A stretch of 64,000 nt of DNA from Saccharomycopsis fibuligera x Saccharomycopsis cf. fibuligera (Eukaryota > Ascomycota > Saccharomycetes > Ascoideales > Saccharomycopsidaceae): positions 2,108,001 through 2,172,000 of the forward strand of contig CP012817.1 in the NCBI GenBank assembly GCA_001936135.1, given 5' to 3'. The position numbers and the translations under genes are program-made. The notes beneath the pieces were generated by a model. The model worked only from the letters and a program-made list of their open reading frames with translations, was not told the DNA's origin and made no database searches. Shown here piece after piece: positions 40,092 through 48,246 of the stretch (within the stretch, counting starts at the first letter, position 1; each line of letters starts with the position of its first letter).

Positions 40092-40608
40092 ATGTTTTCA
40101 CAATATTTAAACAATTTCAAAATCCTAAAAAGTCATAATAAATATAGCTTGAACTAAAAAAATTTGTATGATTGACATTGCTCTTTCAGTTTAAGAGACT
40201 TTATATTTAAGTTTTTGTTAAGCTTACTTGGAAAGGTTAGTTTTTCTTCAACGAAAGAAGCCGCGCGCTGTAAATTTTTAGAAAGGCAATTGTCAATATC
40301 TTTGCAAGTTTTCGGCGAATATATGTCGCATCGATATGCTTTGAGATGTATGTACGTTGTATTTGACGCTTTTACCAGCATGCATATCGCACTCAATCAT
40401 ATTATTCTACAATAAAAGTTGACAATAATATACATTTACTATTTAAGGTAACATTATGCCAAAATTAAAAACATAAGCGCACAAGCCTATAACAAGTGAG
40501 CAGTATGAGAAAATGGTGTAATCTCATTGAGAAACAAACAGAAATGAGGAGAAAGAAAAAAATGCGCTCTCTTTAATCAAAAGGAGACCAAATGTCACAC
40601 TGATGCAT
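40092..40608. other. Convergent intergenic region DYN2 / small secreted protein
   Basis: About 517 bp, AT-rich. The two short opposite-strand frames in it overlap each other and have no recognisable product. Confidence 0.5.
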
Positions 40609-40968
40609 TTAGACAAAAGCGGTAACGACAACTGTTTCGTAAGCTCTCTTCTCTTTCTTAGAACCATTTTCTTCCTTCTTGTGTTCTTTCTTGTGTTCCT
40701 TCTTTGGTTCAGCAGTTTCAGTTTCAGTAAGGTGGACAGTGGTGGTAGCCAAAGTAGAAGAAGTAATGGTAGTGGTGATGGTGGTAGTTTTTTCCTCCTG
40801 CTTCTTTTCAGAAGTGCAGTCTTCTTCCTTTTTGGATTGAGTCTGTTTACCCTTCTTCTTTTCCAAAAGCTTACCCATAATGTCCAAACCTGGTTCAGCA
40901 GCTGGGTTAGAGTGAACAACGGCAGTCAATAAAGCGAAAGCGGAAACAGCGACGAAGTTGAATTGCAT
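40609..40968 (-). CDS. Small secreted Lys/Glu-Thr-rich protein with a C-terminal Kex2-type site
   Basis: 119 residues. The N-terminus MQFNFVAVSAFALLTAVVHS is a good signal peptide, and the ATG has an A-rich context (tcaaaATGC). The mature part has a basic/acidic KEED-KK stretch, a Thr-rich beta-prone segment (TTTITTTITSSTLATTTV), then KKEHKKEHKKEE. It ends with a dibasic KR followed by AYETVVVTAFV. KR is a Kex2 cleavage motif, and short hydrophobic strands resembling VVVTAxx follow Kex2 sites in several fungal wall proteins. I do not recognise the family; there is no GPI signal. Frames on the other strand and in another minus frame overlap it, but this one alone has a signal peptide and a good start. 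A TATA-like TATAAATATA lies about 120 bp upstream. Confidence 0.75.
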   Translation of the reverse strand: MQFNFVAVSAFALLTAVVHSNPAAEPGLDIMGKLLEKKKGKQTQSKKEEDCTSEKKQEEKTTTITTTITSSTLATTTVHLTETETAEPKKEHKKEHKKEENGSKKEKRAYETVVVTAFV

Positions 40969-41088
40969 TTTGAAAATGTAATTTAAAAGCGAGTAGTAAT
41001 AGTTAGGAAATTGCAGCGAAAAAAACTGTTTATAGTTATACAGGAAATAAATGGAATCAATATAATAAAAAGATCCAGGAGCTGGTCG

Positions 41089-41098
41089 TATATTTATA
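41089..41098 (-). promoter_or_regulatory. TATA-like element (TATAAATATA)
   Basis: TATATTTATA on the + strand, about 120 bp upstream of the small secreted-protein ATG at 40968. Confidence 0.45.
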
Positions 41099-42563
41099 TT
41101 TCAAAATTTTCTAAAGTGTTAAACTATTTCATTATTCCAGAGTTCAGTTCTTTATGTCCAACAACCTATGTCCAAAAACCTTTGTTTTCACATAGTGAAA
41201 GCAGTACGTTTGGTGTTCAATTTGATTAACCTGCTACCTTTTAATTTCTCGGCATTTTCATGCAAAAAGCATTTCAGTTTTCAATTTTAACATGTATGTA
41301 CTCCTTTGAAATTTTTGAAAGTCTAGAAGTATGCCAAAAATAGAAGCCAAGGAATAAAATATGAGCTTTGCAAAACAACCTTTGAGCATTTTTGCTTTTT
41401 TTATAGGCTTTTCAAGACACGTCAAGAACAGCCTTCTTAATTGCTTCTTTTTTTCTTGTTTGAACAATCATTATGTCTTTCAAAAAAGAAAAAGCAAAAA
41501 ATGAACTTGTTTGACTTGATTATTATCTACGTATTTTTGCAATGGTATCATAAAAAGACAAGCACAAAAAAAAAAAACTTCAGAAACTCTAACATGCCCT
41601 AATTCTCAAACGTTTACCAAAAAGCATTAAAATTGGAACCAAAAAAAAAAAAAAAAAAAAAAGAATCTATAATGCTTTTTTACATATTCTATCTATAAAT
41701 TTAGTAAACTCAAATTATTCGATATTCAATTTGATATAGCATGTAGACATTAGTGACCAGAAGCTGTTTCTCAGTTTTGGGAAAAAGTTTCTCAGTTTTC
41801 CTCGGTTTGTTTATTTCTTTAATTGAATATTTGTGGATACAACTCTAAGGCTATAAACACCCGCTACACCCAGATAAAAAGAGAAATTTGATGATACAAA
41901 TTGGCCGCAATGTAGTAATACACATGTAACCAAAGTGTTCATTGCTTTTTTTGAAAAAAAAAAATCATCTTGCTTCTGAGGTGCTTTTTGAGGTCTAGAG
42001 TTCTGAATTGAATCTTTTTGGAGCATTGGGCTGAAAGAGATCATTCGTACATGTACACTGCTGCTTACCGCAAATTACACTAACTTTTTTTTTTACGTCT
42101 CAAATAAGTTATATACCCTAAATATATCACCTGGAAAGCCCAGAACTGAGTTGTGGCCGAAGGGCAGCCATAAATGGTAATATGTGAATATTTCTGTTTG
42201 CAGGCTCTGCGACTGTTGCCTTACTAGGGACGTGACGATTTCCCGATAGAGCGGTGGACAATGCTTCATCTTGCATGATTTTATGGAGTAACAAATGTTT
42301 TCTGCATATGACAGCAATAGTTGATCAAACAAGTCCAGTTCAACCAACACATACACAGCTACAGAAGGAAAATAAGGCAGAAAAGAAAAATACATACCAC
42401 AATGATGAAACTAATACTGTTTTGAAAGAGGATTCTCGTGAAGCCTTAGAATTGGTATGGTTGCTACCTGTCACACACTAAGTGTAGGATCCACCATCAA
42501 GGCTTCTCCTTAGCCATGCAGTGCCCGATCAGCGGTACTTTACCAGTTGCTGAACTTTTGGCG

Positions 42564-42570
42564 TATATAA
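42564..42570 (+). promoter_or_regulatory. TATA box (TATATAA)
   Basis: TATATAA within GCGTATATAAACAAG, 153-159 bp before the GPI-protein ATG at 42723. A clean TATA is typical of regulated cell-wall genes. Confidence 0.55.
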
Positions 42571-42722
42571 ACAAGAGACAGGTATCCAACAACATAAAAA
42601 TAAAAAATAAAAATATTAACCATAACTTTATTCACAATCTTATAACCTTAACCTAATAAACGCAAATCAACTCCTAACAAGCAGCATTACCTCTTTCAGA
42701 TAGACTTCATCGCACCCTTACA

Positions 42723-43196
42723 ATGTACTCCAAAGTCTTTCTTGCGTCCGTCTTGGCTTCTGTTACCTCTGCTGTTTACATCAACATTACCGCGGCAGAT
42801 CAATATGTCACTACGGTGGTTCAAAGAACTCCAATTACAAAAACAGATGTTATCGATCAAAAATCTACTGCGGTGGTAACGGTAACCTCTTGTTCTGGCC
42901 AGAAATGTACTGAGATTCCAGTAACTACTGGTGTCACCATAGTTACTGTTACTTCTTCTGGTGTCAGTACACAATATACGACATATTGCCCGTTGTCATC
43001 ATCATCGTCTTCTTCTTCTTCCTCACAAGCAATTTCCAGCGTTCCAGAAGTAGCCACTACATTTTCTAATTCGAGTTTCTCTTCTAGCTCCTCAAGCTTT
43101 CCTTCAATTGAACACCAGTCCAGTGGTGGTAGTAATAAGGTGACCGGCGCTGGTGCTGCTGTGCTTGCATGTATTGCTGGCATTTTCTTACTTTGA
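42723..43196 (+). CDS. Small GPI-anchored cell-wall protein with an HWP-type C-terminal module
   Basis: 157 residues. The signal peptide is [17 protein letters not shown]. The central module has [18 protein letters not shown], then [21 protein letters not shown]. This is the Cys-containing block found near the C-terminus of Hwp1/Hwp2/Rbt1-type and related GPI proteins of Candida. A Ser-rich stalk follows. The protein ends in a GPI-attachment pattern: small residues [12 protein letters not shown], then the hydrophobic tail [11 protein letters not shown]. It is likely attached to membrane or wall glucan and heavily O-mannosylated. It has the module without the long repeat region of the adhesins, so it is a minimal member. 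Its specific function is unknown. Confidence 0.85.
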   Translation: MYSKVFLASVLASVTSAVYINITAADQYVTTVVQRTPITKTDVIDQKSTAVVTVTSCSGQKCTEIPVTTGVTIVTVTSSGVSTQYTTYCPLSSSSSSSSSSQAISSVPEVATTFSNSSFSSSSSSFPSIEHQSSGGSNKVTGAGAAVLACIAGIFLL

Positions 43197-43700
43197 AGGT
43201 TGTATTTCGAAATCTTATTCATTAAAAAAACCATAATCTTTTATCAATCCTCTAGTTTCTCAAACATGTGGTTTTAGGGCTTTGTTGTTTTCGAGGAGTG
43301 CTAATTTTTCACTCATTGCTAATTATTTTCTTCTTTGATACTTTTTTCTTACTTTTTTCCTTCATTTTGACTAACTTATCCTTTTTCTTAAACCCCAATT
43401 AGACTTCCAATAGAATAAAAGCTCTAGAATTTAAGCTTTAATGACCAATTTTTTAGTTGTTTCTAGTAGAAAATGGTCGAACCTATTGACTATAATGAGT
43501 TTGAAGTTCGTACTTTCTAGTATAGTATATGGACCCACCCCATAACACCCCCTTACCGCATTGGGAATATCATTGGAGACCACCAAGAAAAACAACGAAA
43601 AAATTAAAAATAATATGAAGTACAACAGTAAATGAAGAAACGCTAAAAAAAGTCTCCAAAAAGACTACTAACCCCCTATCTAGCTCCCAATAATCATAAT
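43197..43700. other. Intergenic region before the PWI-protein gene
   Basis: About 500 bp, T-rich first half (3' UTR of the GPI gene), then TATAGTATATGG near 43520 and A-rich leader. No gene seen. Confidence 0.5.
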
Positions 43701-46109
43701 ATGAAAATGGTATATCCGGATTATGACGCTGCTACTGACAGAAATCGGGAAACTCTTAAAGTAGTCAATGTGCCACCAAAGTATTTTATCAACAATGATG
43801 ATGTTAAATCTATTGTGCCAGCGCTTAAGTCAGTTGCTGACTTTTCTGCTATTGAGTCAGAAAAATATTCACAAAAGAAAAACACGAATGATAATGATTA
43901 TCAAGATCTAGAGAAAGATCCGTGGAACTATACCCCTGGAACCATACCTCTTATACTAGACAGCAAATCTGAATCATTAATCAAACAATTAACTGACGAA
44001 AGAAACCGATTTAAAAGACAAAAGACTCAAGGACGTCTGCAATTGAAGACAACTGAGGCTGCTGATGGCTATGCTGCTCAGACTGCTAATGGTGGGCTAG
44101 AACATCAACCTAATAAAAAGGTTGAGGAAAATCATTTCATAGAATTACACAAGTTTACCCAATCAGTGAGAGAGAACTTGAATCAACAGATACTTTCTGT
44201 TAGTATCACCAAATTTCCCAAATATTCAAATAGTATTACAGAAAAATTTTTAAATTCTGTGATTACTGAGCTCTTGATACCTGAGTTCAACAAAAATCAC
44301 AAACATTCATACCATATTACTTATAAATGGTCTTCTTCAAACAATGACAATTCTGAATATAGGATCATATATATTAAATTTGAAATTTTGACAGATTCCA
44401 AAGAGATAGCACCAGTTTACAGTGATTTAGTGAATTTGGACGATAATACAGAATTCAAGTATGAGTTTCTTAATGAGGTGTTTATAAATTTTATTGATAT
44501 AATGAATGGCCTCAAAGTATCGTATCGTTTCAATGATGAATTTAACAGAAACAAAGTTATTTCCACCAAATTGAATGTTGCATACGAGAGCAATACTAAT
44601 AAATTGATCCAGGTGGCAAAAGGTGACATAAAGTTGAATGAAGACGAGAAAACAAGCAATCCTGAAAAAGCAGATAAAGCAGAGGAAGAGGCAGATAATA
44701 GAACTCAAGACGAGACAGGGAACGGGAAGATTAAAGAATATGGTACTGAAACAGAAAAGGAAAATACAGAGAAGACTGTCGTGTCTAATAATAAAGAAGA
44801 CCAGAAAGAAAATTCAGAGGTTCAAAGCACTTTTGTGAAGGATGCACGTTTCAAAATTCTCGAATCACTCAAGCAATTAACGGAAAACACAGTCGAAGAA
44901 GAAGATCCATCTGATTATTCAGATATCAGTCATAAGGTCAACTTGAAAGAGTTATCTGACTTACCAAAACGAATGGTTCCACAAATCATAGAAGACATTA
45001 AGAATTTTAGATTAAGTATAATTAAAATAGAAAAAAAAAAGCAAGCCAAAAAGCTTGCCGAAGATCGCCGAAGAGCAAAACTTCAAATAAAGAAAATGTA
45101 TTTATCGATCAAGCAAGCAAAAAAGAAAGGAAGAAATACCGGTGATGGAGAAGAAATGGACATTGATGAAGAAGAAGACGATGATGATGATGAAGGACAG
45201 CAAGACGAGGATATGTCAGACTCTGAATATGAAAATCTCAGAGAAGATGCGGAACAAGAAAAAATTGAAAAAGAATTTTTGAAACAAGAAGCACAAATGA
45301 AACATATTGAAAGTCTGACTAAACGTAAATTACTATCCAAATTCAAAGAAGTGGACAATTATGCTTCTGAAGTTGAATCAAAGATCAAATCTAACTTTGA
45401 AGATTATGAAATAATATTTGCTGGCCATGAGGATCAAGATGATGTAAGCTTTCAAAAGCATATTTTTGGCTTAGACCAATCAAGCCTCCATAACACTCAG
45501 ATATCCAATCTTATAAACATGTACTATACTAACAAGTCATCATATTTGCAAATGAGAACTGTTGAAAAAATTGAGGAGGAGAAGCGCGATGAAGAAGATA
45601 GATATAAAGAAATCAAAGAGAAGGATAGTCAAGAACAAAGTCTTAACTTTTTGTCATCAGTTCTTGGTTCTAGTGGTGTTACGGTTAGCAAAGAACCATC
45701 TACTGGAACATCATTATCAACAGCAGCACGACTGACAACAGTAGCAGCAAATATTCCAAAGGCACCAATCAAATTACAAATTAAACAAAACACTCAAGCA
45801 GAAGAGCAAAAGCAAGCTGCTGAAAATAAATCAGTGGTTGAAGCCATTAACTTTGATTCTGTGGCATACAAGTTACCTAATGATAAATTAGTTCAATTAG
45901 TGAAAAAAATCAAACCTTTTGTGGATGAATTACTTATTGAATATCTTGGAATGACTGAAGATGATTTAGTAGCATTTATAACCAGTTCAATCGAGAATAG
46001 AAAACCAAAAGCCGAAATTGTTAATGAGTTGACTGAAACCTTTGACGAGGATACAGAGGTTTTCATGGATAAGTTGTGGAGAAAATTGGAGGATGAAACT
46101 GTTAAGTGA
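43701..46109 (+). CDS. SNU71: Snu71/RBM25-like U1 snRNP-associated protein with C-terminal PWI domain
   Basis: 802 residues. The N-terminal part (VNVPPKYFINNDDVKSIVPAL, KDPWNYTPGTIPLILD) is followed by a folded-looking section with VRENLNQQILSVSITKFPK. A long charged Lys/Glu/Arg region with coiled-coil character and an acidic run (about 480-505) comes next. The last 80 residues form a PWI-like domain (LVQLVKKIKPFVDELLIEYL ... DDLVAFITSSIENRKPKAE ... VFMDKLWRKLEDE). PWI plus charged RE/KE stretches is the RBM25/Snu71 layout; Snu71 is a U1 snRNP component in 5' splice-site recognition. The PWI call is strong, the ortholog name moderate. An alternative start two codons later (43707) is equally possible. 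Confidence 0.75.
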   Translation: MKMVYPDYDAATDRNRETLKVVNVPPKYFINNDDVKSIVPALKSVADFSAIESEKYSQKKNTNDNDYQDLEKDPWNYTPGTIPLILDSKSESLIKQLTDERNRFKRQKTQGRLQLKTTEAADGYAAQTANGGLEHQPNKKVEENHFIELHKFTQSVRENLNQQILSVSITKFPKYSNSITEKFLNSVITELLIPEFNKNHKHSYHITYKWSSSNNDNSEYRIIYIKFEILTDSKEIAPVYSDLVNLDDNTEFKYEFLNEVFINFIDIMNGLKVSYRFNDEFNRNKVISTKLNVAYESNTNKLIQVAKGDIKLNEDEKTSNPEKADKAEEEADNRTQDETGNGKIKEYGTETEKENTEKTVVSNNKEDQKENSEVQSTFVKDARFKILESLKQLTENTVEEEDPSDYSDISHKVNLKELSDLPKRMVPQIIEDIKNFRLSIIKIEKKKQAKKLAEDRRRAKLQIKKMYLSIKQAKKKGRNTGDGEEMDIDEEEDDDDDEGQQDEDMSDSEYENLREDAEQEKIEKEFLKQEAQMKHIESLTKRKLLSKFKEVDNYASEVESKIKSNFEDYEIIFAGHEDQDDVSFQKHIFGLDQSSLHNTQISNLINMYYTNKSSYLQMRTVEKIEEEKRDEEDRYKEIKEKDSQEQSLNFLSSVLGSSGVTVSKEPSTGTSLSTAARLTTVAANIPKAPIKLQIKQNTQAEEQKQAAENKSVVEAINFDSVAYKLPNDKLVQLVKKIKPFVDELLIEYLGMTEDDLVAFITSSIENRKPKAEIVNELTETFDEDTEVFMDKLWRKLEDETVK

Positions 46110-46304
46110 AGCCTCTTTAGATAGTGGTGTGTACTGAATTTAATTTGTCTTTACTTTTTTACTTTTCCTTCAAGTAAGTGTTTATTGAAATTTATATAGT
46201 CTATGTAGTGTATATACATCCTACCTACCTATAGAAGCAATCAAGATTGCGGATACACGCTGTTAAAATATATAGCGTCTCGCAAATTATTCACCAGAGG
46301 GATA

Positions 46305-46341
<37 letters not shown>

Positions 46342-47034
46342 AAAAATAAAAATAAAAACAAATCATACCAAGACAAGACAAGTTCAGTAAGAAAAGGCAA
46401 GTTTTAGCAATATTCTCTGTTTCTCTCAAAGAGTTTGCAAAACTTATACATACCAAAGCTACTTTTTTCAATCGCCTTTCTGTGGCTCTCAAAATAGCTC
46501 ACCTGTTCCTTTTCGGTTCTGACTCATAGTATAAATGGACTGCTTCCAATATTTCAGATCTCAATCCTCATTTTATCTACCCTTTACTTCTAATTCCTCT
46601 ATTTTACTGACATCCACACTGCTTGTTCTGCCAGATATCTCCAATGTACAAATTCCTTCAATTCACTTATATTAATAAAATTTTTCCTGTTTCATAAAAC
46701 TTCCACGAAAGCAAAACCAAATTAAATAAAACAATTGTCGTCACATAAACAGTATTATTAAGCAATCCCCTGTGTTTGACCCGATGTTTTTCGCTTTTTT
46801 TAAATGAACATAATCCTAAACTTATACTAACAGACTAAGAATAAACAAAAAATAAAATAAAAAATCGAGTTTCTGCATCCTTCTTCCAAAATCATGAGCA
46901 ACATTTATAATTTGAGGTTTCCCATGCATAATAGAAAAATTCAACCATTTTCTCATTTTTTTGTTGGTTAAACACTAATATACAAAACTGTTAAAAACGG
47001 TTATCCACTTCCAATATATTGGGCATTAAAACGT
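46110..47034. other. Convergent intergenic region PWI gene / NPL3
   Basis: About 925 bp. It holds an A32 run (46308-46339) and AT-rich 3' UTR-like sequence. NPL3 may have a long 3' UTR here. No gene seen. Confidence 0.55.
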
Positions 47035-47946
47035 TTACCAGTTTTGCTCTTCACGTCTTGGAGATTGACCACGGTCACCACCGTCACGGTCATCACGGGA
47101 AGATCTATAACTATCACCTCCTCTATAACCGCCTCTACCACCTCTGAAGTCACCTCTACCTCTGTAGTCACCTCTACCACCACGGAAGCCACCTCTGAAA
47201 TCGCCTCTGCCGCCTCTAAAGCCGCCTCTACCACCTCTAAAGTCACCTCTACCACCACGGAAACCACCTCTGAAGTCGTCTCTGTAACCACCTCTGTAAC
47301 CGCCTCTGCCACCTCTGAAGTCACCTCTACCACCTCTAAAGCCACCTCTCATGCCGCCTCTTCTTGGTGGAACAAAGGGAGTGGTGTCTTCGAAAGCTTC
47401 AAGAGCAGTACCATTGTAATCATGGCCATTGAGCTTTTCAATAGCTTTTTCCAAATCTTGTTTAGAATTCACTTCAATAAGACTAAAAATGTTAATGTTA
47501 GTAATTTTAACTCCCAAATTTCATTGAAGACTTTCTAACTTTTTCAAAAATACATACCCGCTGTTGTCTTCATAGTGGACGTTGGTGAAGTTAGCAGTAA
47601 CTTCGGCAACATCTCTAGCTAAGTCTTTCAATTCTTGCCATTGTGTTCCTTCTGGCAAGTTGTTCAACTTGATTCTATAAGTACCTCTTGGGACACGTTC
47701 AGGTTCGCCATTTTCATTATTTTCCCTTTGGAAATCAACGCCAATTTGGAATTCTTTCAAAGTAGTACCATTAAGTTCTTCGACAGCTTTTTCAGCATCT
47801 TCACGGTTCTGGTATTCAACAAAAGCAACGCCACCCATGACTCTGGCATCAGTTAAAGGACCAATTGGGGAGAAAAGTTCCTCAAGGTCTTCTTTGGTGG
47901 TGTCAAAGTTCAAGTGCTTGACAAATAAACGGGTAGATTCAGCCAT
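47035..47946 (-). CDS. NPL3: Npl3-like shuttling SR/RGG protein, two RRMs (one intron inside RRM2)
   Basis: Exons 47946-47558 and 47482-47035 give 278 residues. RRM1 starts TRLFVKHLNFDTTKEDLEEL and includes GGVAFVEYQNREDA. RRM2 starts TYRIKLNNLPEGTQWQELKD; its SWQDLKD-like heptapeptide is the SR-protein RRM2 hallmark. The intron joins EDNSG to LIEVNSKQDLEKAIEKLNG and so completes RRM2. The C-terminal 115 residues are an RGG domain (RGGFRGGRGDFRGG repeats) ending SPRREEQNW. Npl3 acts in mRNA export, splicing, transcription elongation and termination; RGG arginines are methylated by Hmt1. Without the intron the two halves look like separate 141- and 160-residue frames. It is divergent from the kinesin. 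Confidence 0.94.
47105..47355 (-). repeat. Tandem degenerate RGG-coding repeat in NPL3
   Basis: About 250 bp of repeated CCTCTxxAGxCACCTCTACCACC-type units (plus-strand view) encoding RGGFRGGRGDF blocks. The repetition creates a long but meaningless open frame on the opposite strand. Confidence 0.85.
47483..47557 (-). other. NPL3 intron, 75 nt
   Basis: GTATGT donor at 47557-47552, TTACTAAC branch site near 47504-47497 and TTTTTAG acceptor ending 47483. Reading through gives a stop codon about 11 codons into the intron. Confidence 0.94.
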
Positions 47947-48246
47947 TGTGCAATAAATTTTAGATGTAGTTGTAGTGATATAAAACAGATATATCTGAGA
48001 AAGAAAGATATTTGCTTGACCTGCTTTGTACTGAAATTTATTCTCGCACTTTTTATGTTTTTTCTTTTTTTTTTTTTTTTTTTTTTGTTTTGAGCAAAGA
48101 AAAATCTTCGTTGCGTTGCGAGCACCGTCTTTGTTTACATGTTTACATCGCAGTTTGTTTACATCTACAAATTATTATCAGCATCACCGTCATCGAAGTA
48201 CTTACTATCAGAGGGTGTACAACAGGCCGCAAGAAAATCGTCAACT
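47947..48246. other. Divergent promoter region NPL3 / kinesin
   Basis: 300 bp with a T-run (48065-48086) and three forkhead-type TGTTTAC motifs (48132-48162). Confidence 0.6.
48132..48162 (+). promoter_or_regulatory. Triple forkhead motif (TGTTTAC x3)
   Basis: TGTTTAC at 48132-48138, 48140-48146 and 48156-48162, spaced 8 and 16 bp. The complement GTAAACA is the core bound by Fkh1/Fkh2-type factors that drive G2/M genes. Confidence 0.5.

Larger units (their letters stand above)
40969..42722. other. 1.75-kb divergent intergenic region between two secretory-pathway genes
   Basis: No credible gene. It contains A-runs (41641-41662), TATA-like elements near both ends and scattered TTTTTGGC/AAAAAG-type sequence. 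Long promoters like this are common at regulated cell-surface genes in Candida-clade yeasts, which is an inference here. Confidence 0.6.

Noticed and set aside
40524-40932. 131-residue minus frame and 109-residue plus frame over the small secreted gene
   Set aside because: Both overlap the 119-residue frame that alone has a signal peptide, an A-rich start context and a sensible composition.
42254-42481. 75-residue plus-strand frame
   Set aside because: No family resemblance, signal peptide or conserved motif, and it sits in the long promoter of the GPI gene.
47044-47538. 164-residue Thr/Ser-rich plus-strand frame
   Set aside because: It is the antisense of the NPL3 RGG repeat; repeats of GGT/AGA codons leave the opposite frame open by chance.
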